A stretch of DNA of 28,073 bases from a virus. The notes below the pieces were generated by a model. The model saw only the letters and a program-made list of their open reading frames with translations, was not told the origin of the DNA and ran no database searches. The stretch covers positions 1 through 28,073 of the IMG/VR virus record IMGVR_UViG_3300022859_000015; one strand, given 5' to 3'. The translations under genes and the position numbers were made by a program. Below are positions 7,658 to 15,087 of the stretch, in pieces (the stretch's first letter is position 1; each line of letters begins with the position of its first letter).

Positions 7658-8286
7658 CAGCCATATACACAATTGTAACGAACGATTACGATAATGTTCA
7701 GCCAATTGACGCTGCATGCGATTGTTATCTGTTTACTGATGACCCGAAACTAAACGTTAAGGGATGGATAACGGTACACACTAAACTTAATCAAAGGCAT
7801 CTAAAAATCAATCCGTTTATATCTGATATACTTAATAAATATGATCAGACTATTTACATGGATGGTAATTTACAGATGTTAGCGGGTGCATTTTATTCTA
7901 TTTTAAGCCTATTGGACGATGATGACAAGGAATTTATCACCACTAAGCACCCTGAAAGGACTTGTGTATATGAGGAAATAAAGCGGTGTGGGCATCTTGG
8001 AAAGGATGACCTTGATAGGCTAGACACCATTCGCTATCAATTACTAGAGATAGGAGTTGACACGAATACTGGAATGATTGCAGCTGCTTTTTTGGCTCGA
8101 AAGAATACCAAGGATGTTCGATCATTTTGCAAGAATTGGATGATGGCACACATATTATTACAGGGCAAACGAGATCAAATAAGCTATGCATTAGCCCAAC
8201 ACGTTAACCGATTCGAGCCGTATCTATTGCCTTTCATGTACACGTTTCGGGCGTTGTTTGCGTTGGGTGCGCATAAAGGGAAATAA
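7651..8286 (+). CDS. DUF616-type glycosyltransferase-like protein (TOD1/MUCI70-like)
   Basis: A 211-residue protein resembling the DUF616 (TOD1/MUCI70) glycosyltransferase-like family. Residues 1-40 look like a Rossmann-type nucleotide-sugar region (AIYTIVTNDYD, CYLFTDDP). YDQTIYMDGNLQM at 64-76 replaces the DxD of GT-A enzymes with D71-G-N73, as is usual in this family. HPERTCVYEEIKRC at 100-113 and RDQISYA at 174-180 are family-like blocks. It probably transfers or trims a sugar on a surface glycan or virion protein. All ten Arg codons are CGN or AGG, none AGA, in contrast to the gene after it. Confidence 0.72.
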   Translation: MKTAIYTIVTNDYDNVQPIDAACDCYLFTDDPKLNVKGWITVHTKLNQRHLKINPFISDILNKYDQTIYMDGNLQMLAGAFYSILSLLDDDDKEFITTKHPERTCVYEEIKRCGHLGKDDLDRLDTIRYQLLEIGVDTNTGMIAAAFLARKNTKDVRSFCKNWMMAHILLQGKRDQISYALAQHVNRFEPYLLPFMYTFRALFALGAHKGK

Positions 8287-8311
8287 CGGATGGTGCTATG
8301 AGCCGTTTTTT
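8285..8311 (+). terminator. weak candidate terminator
   Basis: AACGG (8285-8289) can pair with CCGTT (8303-8307) over a 13-base loop, followed by a T run. The stem is short and the loop long. Confidence 0.3.
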
Positions 8312-8402
8312 CTATGGCTTATATTACGCGTTGTGCGTTTGGTGCGGTTTAATAGATATAAAGTTTGAATTATGGATAAAGGTAGTTTTAATAATTTTTT
8401 GA
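8298..8402 (+). pseudogene. possible N-terminal remnant of a small gene split by an insertion
   Basis: An ATG at 8298, 12 bases after the DUF616-like stop, opens a 34-residue hydrophobic aromatic peptide beginning MSRFFYGLYYALCVWCGL. Base use up to about 8350 resembles the rest of the phage, then turns AT-rich as the reading runs into the foreign-looking gene at 8372. It could be a short membrane peptide in its own right. I infer that it is the 5' part of a gene whose 3' part survives at 9233-9337. Confidence 0.3.
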
Positions 8403-9232
8403 GCGGAAGCAACATCTTGATAAGTTTTTCAGGTGGGAGAACATCTGCTTTTATGGCGAAACTAATATTTGAATTGCCAAAATATAAGAACTTTAAAAAA
8501 TTGGTTGTTTTTGCCAATACAGGAAAAGAAAAAGAAGAAACTTTGAAATTCGTAAACGAATGTGATAAGGCTTTTAATCTTGATGTTGTTTGGATTGAAG
8601 CAGATGTAAATCATAAAAAAGGAAAAGGAACAGATTATAAAGTCGTTTCTTTTGAAACCGCTAAAAGGAATGGAGAACCCTTTGAGGAAGTAATAAAAAA
8701 GTTTGGATTACCTTCTAAATATTACAGGCACTGCACAAGAGAATTAAAAGAAGTGCCTATTCATAAATTTGCTAAATCAATTTTTGAAGGCCAGTATTTA
8801 ACTGCTATTGGAATTAGATCAGATGAAAAAAACCGATTAGGTTTCGATCCTAAAAAAGTTTATCCATTAGCAGAAATGGGAATTGATGAATTAATAGTTA
8901 GAAATTTCTGGGATAGACAAAGTTTTGATTTAGAATTAAAAGATTATGAAGGTAATTGTGATTTATGCTTTTTAAAATCAAAACGCAAAAGATTAACGCT
9001 AATTGATGAGCAACCGAATATTGTTGAGTGGTGGGATAAAATGGAACAGAAATACAGCAATGAAAAACAAAGCAAATTTGATGCAATGAGAAGTTTAACA
9101 ATAGTTGATTTAGTAGAATTGGCAAAAAATCCATTCACAAAAGCAATTGATAAGCACGAATTAAGAAAACAACAAAATTCATTTGATTTTGATATGGACA
9201 TTGAACACGACTGTTTTTGTAAATCGAATTAA
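8372..9232 (+). CDS. PAPS reductase-like ATP-pyrophosphatase family protein
   Basis: A 286-residue protein of the adenine nucleotide alpha-hydrolase (PP-loop) superfamily, closest in pattern to phage PAPS-reductase-like proteins. The PP-loop is SFSGGRTSA at 18-26. Further blocks are VVFANTGKE, YYRHCTRELKEVP, IGIRSDEKNR and CDLCFLKSKRKRL, plus a C-terminal CFC. Several cysteines may bind a metal cluster. Such enzymes activate a substrate by adenylation for sulfur transfer or reduction; the phage substrate is unknown. Eight of 12 Arg codons are AGA (none of ten in the gene before), and the gene is AT-richer than its neighbours, pointing to recent transfer. No dnd-type partner genes are nearby. 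Confidence 0.78.
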   Translation: MDKGSFNNFLSGSNILISFSGGRTSAFMAKLIFELPKYKNFKKLVVFANTGKEKEETLKFVNECDKAFNLDVVWIEADVNHKKGKGTDYKVVSFETAKRNGEPFEEVIKKFGLPSKYYRHCTRELKEVPIHKFAKSIFEGQYLTAIGIRSDEKNRLGFDPKKVYPLAEMGIDELIVRNFWDRQSFDLELKDYEGNCDLCFLKSKRKRLTLIDEQPNIVEWWDKMEQKYSNEKQSKFDAMRSLTIVDLVELAKNPFTKAIDKHELRKQQNSFDFDMDIEHDCFCKSN

Positions 9233-9337
9233 AAAGCGTTGGGAAAAATTATTAAAACAGTGGAAAGAGCTATAAAGTTTATAAATGTGATAACAAAACC
9301 AGACGTTTTCCATCCGCTAAAATCAAAATCAAAATGA
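9233..9337 (+). pseudogene. possible C-terminal remnant of the split small gene
   Basis: Right after the TAA of the PAPS-reductase-like gene, the same frame stays open for 34 codons, ending at TGA 9335-9337, which overlaps the glycosyltransferase ATG (ATGA) as a real upstream gene would. The peptide contains TVERAIKFINVITKPDVF. A GTG at 9260 could start a 25-residue ORF. I infer a truncated gene end rather than an independent gene. Confidence 0.28.
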
Positions 9338-9879
9338 ACATTCACTATTTTACACCATTCAGCATTACAAAGGACATTGGCGGTGCTATAAATAAGCATT
9401 GCGATTTAGTCAAGAATCCTGACGATTGGATTGTCATTCTTGACGGAGACATGATGTTTCTCCAGCCAGATTGGGGCGTTGTAATTCATAATGCATTAGA
9501 AAAGGACGGAGACAAATTTGGCCTAATCGGTTGCTATACAAACAGGCTTAGAGGGTTGCATCAACTCCATAATAACGCAATTTCACACGATCACGACATT
9601 TTGAATCATTACAAAATAGCCGAAGAGTACCAAGGCAAAGAGGGCATAAGCGATTTGAATCTGTTTGGTGTGGCGGGTATCTTCATGGCATTTAAAAAGT
9701 CAACTTATGATAAAGTTGGTGGGTTCAATCAAAATAATATTACAGCAGATACCTATTTTAATTTGAAAGTTCGTAAATTAGGCATGAAAATAGGAATTAT
9801 TAACGGCCTTTACGTCTATCACGCTTATCGGCCGTGGAATAACATTAATCCAGCTGATGACTGGACGCATTTGAAATAA
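9334..9879 (+). CDS. GT-A (GT2-like) glycosyltransferase
   Basis: A 181-residue protein. Its start region (MNIHYFTPFSITKDIGGAIN) is typical of compact GT2-like enzymes that lack a long nucleotide-binding lead. DWIVILDGDMMFL at 31-43 holds the metal-binding DGD (37-39). GVAGIFMAFKKSTYDKVGGF near 112-131 resembles the acceptor/galactosyltransferase C-terminal segment, and HAYRPW is near the C-terminus. It should move a sugar from a nucleotide donor, using a divalent metal. It is short for GT2 but complete over the catalytic core. Together with the methyltransferase and the DUF616 protein it implies a glycan-modifying role. Confidence 0.8.
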   Translation: MNIHYFTPFSITKDIGGAINKHCDLVKNPDDWIVILDGDMMFLQPDWGVVIHNALEKDGDKFGLIGCYTNRLRGLHQLHNNAISHDHDILNHYKIAEEYQGKEGISDLNLFGVAGIFMAFKKSTYDKVGGFNQNNITADTYFNLKVRKLGMKIGIINGLYVYHAYRPWNNINPADDWTHLK

Positions 9880-9896
9880 ATTAACTAAATTGCAAC

Positions 9897-10088
9897 ATGA
9901 TATTATTCATTATTTATCTTACTGGAATCATTTTAACATCCCTTTACATGGGTGTAAAAGACCAAATGGGCACTAAAAACCCTCATATATCGGGAATTAT
10001 GATACTTCTTTGGCCTCTTTTAGTGATGATTGGATTTGCAGTATTTTTTGGCTTAGTTGTTACTGAATATAAGAAACAAAAAAAATGA
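9897..10088 (+). CDS. small membrane protein, two transmembrane segments
   Basis: A 63-residue protein with two hydrophobic helices (about residues 2-18 and 33-55), joined by a short polar loop containing KDQMGTKNP, and a lysine-rich C-terminal tail. The topology puts both ends on the same side. It precedes the head-tail connector gene with a 4-base overlap. It could be an accessory inner-membrane protein, for example for exclusion or glycan export; a class II holin is possible, but the holin in the lysis module is a better candidate. Confidence 0.6.
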   Translation: MILFIIYLTGIILTSLYMGVKDQMGTKNPHISGIMILLWPLLVMIGFAVFFGLVVTEYKKQKK

Positions 10089-10582
10089 TTCTATTTAGCA
10101 TCACAAAACTAGAGGATACAGGGAGCGAACCCGTTACATTAGCGGAGGCGCAAGTATTTTTCCGATCAGAACAAAGCGGAGGGATTGAATCGGATTTAAT
10201 TACATCCCTTTTGAAGATGTCGAGAATGACAATTGAACGTCAGATTGGGCGGTCATTAGTCGATAAAAATATTGAAATTGAAGCGATGGAATTTGAGGAT
10301 TTTCTTCCATTCGGCCCGGTTGTAAATGATAGTTTTGAGTTCATTACAGGAACGGGAACGCTAATTGGCACTAAATACCCTCACTTGGAATGCATTGGAT
10401 TAATTACAGCAAGGTATTCAACGGTTGCTTACATATCACTTGACCTTAATATCGCAATTTTGGAGCTTGCTTTATACAATTACCAGCGTGGCGAATATGG
10501 CACAAGATTAACAGCCATGAGGATACCACCTAAAATTAAGACAATGCTTTTAATTCACACCCGCAAAACTTTTGTAGGTTAG
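10085..10582 (+). CDS. head-tail connector (HK97 gp6-like)
   Basis: A 165-residue protein matching the phage gp6-like connector family (PF05135). VTLAEAQVFFRSEQ near residues 17-30, then DLITSLLKMSRMTIERQIGRSLV (36-58), is the helix pair ending in the family RSL turn. The C-terminal helix ILELALYNYQRGEYG is also typical. It forms a ring beneath the portal to start the neck. It resumes the structural operon after the accessory cassette. Confidence 0.78.
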   Translation: MILFSITKLEDTGSEPVTLAEAQVFFRSEQSGGIESDLITSLLKMSRMTIERQIGRSLVDKNIEIEAMEFEDFLPFGPVVNDSFEFITGTGTLIGTKYPHLECIGLITARYSTVAYISLDLNIAILELALYNYQRGEYGTRLTAMRIPPKIKTMLLIHTRKTFVG

Positions 10583-10896
10583 TGGTAAGGGATAAATACA
10601 TATCGATTCAATCAGCCGTTTACACCTTAGATGCAACGGGGGGTAGTGTGGCATCTTACACCAATTTTTGGGCAGGATGGGCAAAGGTGGACGAAATGAA
10701 TTATAAGCAGGCGATGGAGTCAGGTCAACCAACTGGAAACCAATCGGTAAAACTTTACATTCTAAAGAATGAATTGACTCAATTGATTACTACATCAATG
10801 AAATTGACGTATCGAAATAACGAGTACAATATTTCAATGACAAGAGAAGTCAATGCATTCCAACTAGAATTAATTGCAACGATAAAGAGGTTATGA
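10582..10896 (+). CDS. putative head-tail adaptor / head closure protein
   Basis: A 104-residue beta-rich protein starting at GTG 10582, one base into the preceding stop. FWAGWAKVDEM followed by basic and beta segments fits the SPP1 gp16-like / phage head-tail joining family (PF05521). Position (second in the connector series) supports it. It would seal the filled head and provide the tail docking surface. Sequence similarity is weak, so most of the call rests on order and size. Confidence 0.62.
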   Translation: MVRDKYISIQSAVYTLDATGGSVASYTNFWAGWAKVDEMNYKQAMESGQPTGNQSVKLYILKNELTQLITTSMKLTYRNNEYNISMTREVNAFQLELIATIKRL

Positions 10897-11288
10897 AAGT
10901 ATCCATTAATATAGCTCCTGAATCATTCATCAAGAAAATGAGAATGCTAGAAGGTAGGTATCAGAAAGCTATTGAAAAGGAATTAGGCTTGACTGCTAGG
11001 GATATTGAAAGTGCTTATAAGATAGCGGTTCCAGTTGATACAAGTCGATTGAGATCATCTATACACGTAGAAACTGGCAACGGAACAAATGGAGGCGGTC
11101 AAAATTCTTTTAAGCCAAAACCAAAGGAGGGAGAGATATTTGTCGGTTCAAATGTACTGTATGCTAGAATAATTGAGCGAAAGGGAGGCAAAACGAAAGG
11201 CAAGGACGCTTTATTGAGTGCATTTAATGTATTTACACGAAATTTACCGACTCGAATTAAGTCAATTTTAGGCCGTATTATACCATGA
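10893..11288 (+). CDS. HK97 gp10-like tail-completion protein
   Basis: A 131-residue protein of the HK97-gp10-like family (PF04883). Helical KAIEKELGLTARDIESAYK is followed by the family block VPVDTSRLRSSI (about 46-57), then VGSNVLYARIIERKGG. It overlaps both neighbours by 4 bases. Members help join head and tail or complete the tail end. Confidence 0.85.
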   Translation: MKVSINIAPESFIKKMRMLEGRYQKAIEKELGLTARDIESAYKIAVPVDTSRLRSSIHVETGNGTNGGGQNSFKPKPKEGEIFVGSNVLYARIIERKGGKTKGKDALLSAFNVFTRNLPTRIKSILGRIIP

Positions 11289-11698
11289 TAATAGCATCAA
11301 ACGAAATAGTTAAAAGGATAGTAACGGCACTCAATTCAATTGGTGTGGGTGTCTATTCGGTTGTTCCTCCAGTTGATGTTTTACGTTACATTCATGTAGA
11401 TGATAGCGCAGAAACGGCTATAAATGAAAAGCTAAGAAAAATTACTGAGGGATTTATTACCATTAATGTCATTGAAAAATTCAGAGGTGATGACGGGTCG
11501 TTGCTCTGGGTAACTGATACATCAATAGCGGTTGTAACGGCAATACAGCCACTGACAGCGTCAACGTTTGGAATATCAGGTGGAATTGATATATTTGCAA
11601 TGAATTTTGAATCGCAAACGGGCGGTTTTATACAAACTGAAAGCGGACGGTTCGCGATTCGGTCATTGAGATTGAAATACAATGCACAAATTAACTAA
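11285..11698 (+). CDS. putative tail terminator protein
   Basis: A 137-residue alpha/beta protein between the gp10-like gene and the tail tube gene, the slot of the tail terminator in HK97- and lambda-like phages. It has an N-terminal helix (IVKRIVTALNSIG) and beta-rich remainder. The terminator caps the tail tube at its final length and binds the head connector. No diagnostic motif is visible, so the call depends on synteny. Confidence 0.6.
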   Translation: MIIASNEIVKRIVTALNSIGVGVYSVVPPVDVLRYIHVDDSAETAINEKLRKITEGFITINVIEKFRGDDGSLLWVTDTSIAVVTAIQPLTASTFGISGGIDIFAMNFESQTGGFIQTESGRFAIRSLRLKYNAQIN

Positions 11699-11710
11699 TT
11701 AATACAAAAA

Positions 11711-12130
11711 ATGGCACAGGACGGCAAATTTATTATTATCAAGGTTGGGACCACAACCATAAAAGGGCAAATTTCAGGATCAGACGAGGCAACGGTTGAT
11801 ATGCTAGAAACAACTGACAAGTTAACCAAAGATGCGGTTACTGGAATCACTCACAAGACATTTATTGCGGGCGATAGAAATTCAACTTTGACAATCGAAG
11901 GAAACTTTGATCAAGAGGATGATAACTGGGAGACTTTATACGCTCTTTACCGTACGCAAGTAGCCACAGCAGTAGCCTACTTTGGTGGCGTGAAAGCTGG
12001 CGATACTTTTATCGAACAAGCCGCTTGGTTAAGTAACGTTACACGAACGTATGGCCAAAATGCAGTAGCTACCTATTCAGCTTCTTTGCAATTGTCAGGC
12101 GTACCAACTCTTGGAACGGTTCCAACTTAA
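11711..12130 (+). CDS. major tail tube protein
   Basis: A 139-residue beta-rich protein in the TP901-1/lambda-V type tail tube position. It begins MAQDGKFIIIKVGTTTIKGQ, with TVDMLETTDKLTKDA and then SLQLSGVPTLG near the end, patterns common in tube proteins of Bacteroidota siphophages. Stacked hexamers form the tail tube. The leader is A-rich (TAATACAAAAA before ATG). It is followed by the chaperone genes and the tape measure, as expected. Confidence 0.82.
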   Translation: MAQDGKFIIIKVGTTTIKGQISGSDEATVDMLETTDKLTKDAVTGITHKTFIAGDRNSTLTIEGNFDQEDDNWETLYALYRTQVATAVAYFGGVKAGDTFIEQAAWLSNVTRTYGQNAVATYSASLQLSGVPTLGTVPT

Positions 12131-12140
12131 TTAATTTGAT

Positions 12141-12506
12141 ATGATACTAAACATAAACAACCAAAAAGTTGACGTGCAATTTAACACGGGTAAGTTTGTT
12201 GATATTGCAGAATTTAAGAAGCGATATGAGCCTGAGCTTGGTATGACCTTAGATAAATATATGAGGTTGCTTGCATCAGGTGATTACGAATTGAACGCCC
12301 TTTGTGATTTGATTTATTACCCTTACGTAATTGAAAGAAGGGCAAAAGGATTGCCAATTTCTTTAACGATGGGAGATATATTCACGCATTTTATCACAAA
12401 TAAAGAGGTTCTTAATGAACTGAAAGATGAAATGGCCGCAAGTATGCCACAGCCAGAGCAAGACGAAACGGGATCAGCTACAAAAAAAAAGGTGATCAAG
12501 AAGTAA
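12141..12506 (+). CDS. tail assembly chaperone, unshifted form (lambda G-like)
   Basis: A 121-residue protein made when ribosomes stay in frame. It is mainly helical (FVDIAEFKKRYEPELGMTLDKYM, LNALCDLIYYPYVIERRAKG), with a charged tail ending KKKVIKK. In lambda-like phages the G protein coats the tape measure. Near its 3' end a run of nine A includes the slippery heptamer that yields the longer GT form. The start ATG 12141 follows TTAATTTG by two bases, so a near-leaderless promoter is conceivable. Confidence 0.75.
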   Translation: MILNINNQKVDVQFNTGKFVDIAEFKKRYEPELGMTLDKYMRLLASGDYELNALCDLIYYPYVIERRAKGLPISLTMGDIFTHFITNKEVLNELKDEMAASMPQPEQDETGSATKKKVIKK

Positions 12507-12826
12507 GCCTTAGCTATGATAGCTTAATTGAGTTTGCAGGCGAGGCGGGTATTGAACCTTCTCGCCTTCTTACGTTTACTTGGAGGGAGTTTTATCACTA
12601 TGCAAAAGGCCACAGGAGGCAAAAAGCGAAAGAGGAAAACAGTCAAAGAATGATAGCCTACCAAGTGGCTTGCAGCATTCCAAGAGGTCGAAATGATAAG
12701 GCACTGGCAAAGATTTCGCAGTATTGGCCAATACCATTGATTGACGGCGAAAATACTGTATATTTAGACACGGATAATGCAAATGAGTTTTTCAATAAAG
12801 CAATGAAACTATGGCAAGTACAGTAG
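12141..12826 (+). CDS. tail assembly chaperone, -1 frameshift fusion (lambda GT-like)
   Basis: Reading in frame to 12491 (117 codons), slipping back one base at AAAAAAG, then continuing from GGT 12491 without a stop for 111 codons to TAG 12824-12826 gives a 228-residue product. The T-like extension contains LLTFTWREFYHYAKGHRRQ and IPRGRNDKALAKI, and no other gene explains the roughly 300 bases it occupies. The fusion should bridge tail tube subunits to the tape measure during assembly. The tape measure gene starts inside its last codons (12811). Confidence 0.82.
12485..12491 (+). promoter_or_regulatory. programmed -1 ribosomal frameshift site
   Basis: A AAA AAG in the zero frame (12485, 12486-12488, 12489-12491) is one of the most efficient bacterial -1 slippery heptamers. 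It lies within a 9-A run. About 20 bases downstream AGCTA (12512-12516) and TAGCT (12520-12524) can form a small hairpin, and TAAGC (12504-12508) can instead pair with GCTTA (12522-12526). The zero-frame stop is 13 bases after the site. Confidence 0.8.
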
Positions 12827-15087
12827 CTGATTTAGTTGCAAAATTAGGACTAGACAATACCGATTTTATAAGAGGCGTTGACAAGTCTTTGAAGTCCTTC
12901 GAGAAGATGGGTGCTAAAATGCAAAACGTCGGTAAGACTATGACCATTGGCGTCACATTACCATTACTTGCCTTGGGTGTGGCATCCGTTAAGGCAGCGT
13001 CCGATTCTCAAGAAACGTCCTCAAAGTTTAATACGGTATTTCGTGATATCGCCTCACAAGCAGAGGAATCGTTTGGCATACTTCGGAACGAATATGGCCA
13101 AAGTTCCACAGCAGCACGGCAAATGCTATCAGATACGGGAGACCTTTTAACAGGCTTTGGATTTAGTCAAGAGGCAGCGTTAGGACTATCTACACAGGTG
13201 GGTAAATTAGCGGTTGATTTAGCCTCATTCACTAACTTTTCGGGCGGCGCAAAGGGTGCAGCCGACGCATTAACTAAAGCCTTGTTAGGTGAAAGGGAAA
13301 GTGTGAAAGCATTAGGAATTTCTATCTTAGAGGAGGATGTTAAAAAGCAAATGGCAATTAACACCGCTAAGGGAATGACTTTTGAAACGGAACGGCAAGC
13401 CAAAGCCCAAGCAACCTTAGATATTGCTTTAAGTCAGTCTACTAATGCGATTGGAGACTATGCCCGAACGTCTGGAGACTTTGCGAATCAGTTTCGTTTA
13501 TTGCAATCACGAACGGAGGATTTAGCCAACGAATTTGGAGCGATTTTATTGCCTATTGCGGCAAAATTAGTGGCGGTTTTACAAAATGCCATCGCCACAT
13601 TAAGTCAATTGAATCCTGAAACAAAACAAACAATATTGATTTTTGCAGGGTTAGCCGCTGCAATCGGCCCCCTTTTAGTAGCGGTTGGATTCTTTGCGAC
13701 CACACTTTTACCCTCCATGATTTCAGGCTTTACCTTATTAATGGGGCCGATTGGAATAGTGATAGCGGGTGCATTAGTTTTAACGGGTGTCATTACTGCC
13801 TTATCAAGGGAATCCAATAAGGCTGAAAGGGCATTGAATGACTTTAAAAAGTCAAACGATGAACTAGCTGCAATGGATAATAAATTGAATCCTTTGATTT
13901 CAAGATATGAGGCTTTGTCTACAAATGTGTTTCGAACAACCGAGGAAAATGAAGAACTAAAAACAGTTATACAAGATATTGGAATAGCCGTACCAACAGC
14001 AGTAACCCAGTTCGATGAATACGGTAAAGCGTTAGATATTAACGTTGGTAAGGTTAGGACGTTTACAGAGGCACAAAGGGAGGCTAACAAGATATTGAAT
14101 GCAGGTGCTATAAAAGAACAAGAGGCAGCCTTAAAACTAGCTGAAATACGAGCTAAGAATTTAAACCAAACATTAGATACTAAGGATAAAGATGGGAACG
14201 TAGTCAGAAAAGTACAAAAATCATCTGGAGGCATTTTGGGCGGAAGCACTAAAACGGAAGATGAAATTATTAAGGGTGAAAGACTTAGGGAAATTCTTGT
14301 ATCATTAGGCAAAACTCAAGCAGAAATTGCAGGACGTAAGGAAATAATTAGAAGTTTAATTGGTGATCCATTAGAGGTTATAAAACCAATTGTTCCATTA
14401 GTTGTAGTGGTAAAGGAAGTAGTCGATGCGGTTAAAAATCTAGTTCCTGAATCTATTAAGGCAACTAAAAGCCTAAAAGATATGTCCGATTTGCAACCGA
14501 CGCTAGCAGCAAATTTAGGTGTGACGGGAATTGCTTTGGATGACATGAAACAGAAGATTGTGATATCGAACGAGCAACTTTCATTCTTTAGCGGGTTATT
14601 AAATTCAGGTCAAGGAGCTTTGGAAGGTCTATTTAGTACGATGCTAAACGGTGGCAATCCTTTTGAATATATTATGGCAATGCTAAAGAGATTGATTGCA
14701 AGATTAGCGGCAGCAGCAGCGGCGGCCTTAATATTAAAACTTTTGTTACCTAGTTTGGGCGGTTTTGGTGCTGATATTTATAAATCAGCAGGAGGAGGTT
14801 CGTTCGATGCTATTTTTAAGATGCTCTTGGGTATCCCAAATGCATTACCGACGGCACGGGCAGCCCGTGGAGGTATGGTAACAGGATTGACGAATGTAAT
14901 AGTAGGAGACAATGCAAGTGGCAAAGAGGCTTTAATTCCATTCGAACGTATGGGAGAATTTCTAGGGAAATACAGCAATAACGGTCAATCGGGAGAGATT
15001 AAATTGAGTGCCGTTATTCGAGGTCAAGATATTTTCTTATCAAATCAAAATTATATTAACTCTCAAAATCGAACCCTTGGCATTTAA
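12811..15087 (+). CDS. tape measure protein
   Basis: A 758-residue protein, long, Ala-rich and helical. Residues 1-60 have the usual opening (VADLVAKLGLDNTDFIRGVDKSLKSF). Hydrophobic segments lie around 275-330 (LIFAGLAAAIGPLLVAVGFF and a Gly/Ile-rich stretch) and around 630-655, which may insert in the host membrane during ejection. The final part is Gly-rich with IVGDNASGKEALIPFE. It sets tail length and helps pass DNA through the envelope; at the usual ~0.15 nm per residue the tail would be roughly 110 nm (estimate). Follows the G/GT chaperones. Confidence 0.92.
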   Translation: MASTVADLVAKLGLDNTDFIRGVDKSLKSFEKMGAKMQNVGKTMTIGVTLPLLALGVASVKAASDSQETSSKFNTVFRDIASQAEESFGILRNEYGQSSTAARQMLSDTGDLLTGFGFSQEAALGLSTQVGKLAVDLASFTNFSGGAKGAADALTKALLGERESVKALGISILEEDVKKQMAINTAKGMTFETERQAKAQATLDIALSQSTNAIGDYARTSGDFANQFRLLQSRTEDLANEFGAILLPIAAKLVAVLQNAIATLSQLNPETKQTILIFAGLAAAIGPLLVAVGFFATTLLPSMISGFTLLMGPIGIVIAGALVLTGVITALSRESNKAERALNDFKKSNDELAAMDNKLNPLISRYEALSTNVFRTTEENEELKTVIQDIGIAVPTAVTQFDEYGKALDINVGKVRTFTEAQREANKILNAGAIKEQEAALKLAEIRAKNLNQTLDTKDKDGNVVRKVQKSSGGILGGSTKTEDEIIKGERLREILVSLGKTQAEIAGRKEIIRSLIGDPLEVIKPIVPLVVVVKEVVDAVKNLVPESIKATKSLKDMSDLQPTLAANLGVTGIALDDMKQKIVISNEQLSFFSGLLNSGQGALEGLFSTMLNGGNPFEYIMAMLKRLIARLAAAAAAALILKLLLPSLGGFGADIYKSAGGGSFDAIFKMLLGIPNALPTARAARGGMVTGLTNVIVGDNASGKEALIPFERMGEFLGKYSNNGQSGEIKLSAVIRGQDIFLSNQNYINSQNRTLGI

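Noticed and set aside
8372-9232. DndC-like DNA phosphorothioation enzyme.
   Set aside because: No dndB, dndD, dndE or cysteine desulfurase gene is present; the PP-loop similarity alone does not support it.
9897-10088. A second holin.
   Set aside because: It has two membrane helices but lies in the accessory cassette away from the endolysin; the 19881 gene fits the holin family better.
13605-14312. Long antisense ORF (235 codons) on the - strand.
   Set aside because: It lies entirely inside the tape measure gene; Ser/Leu/Pro-rich translation typical of an antisense shadow.
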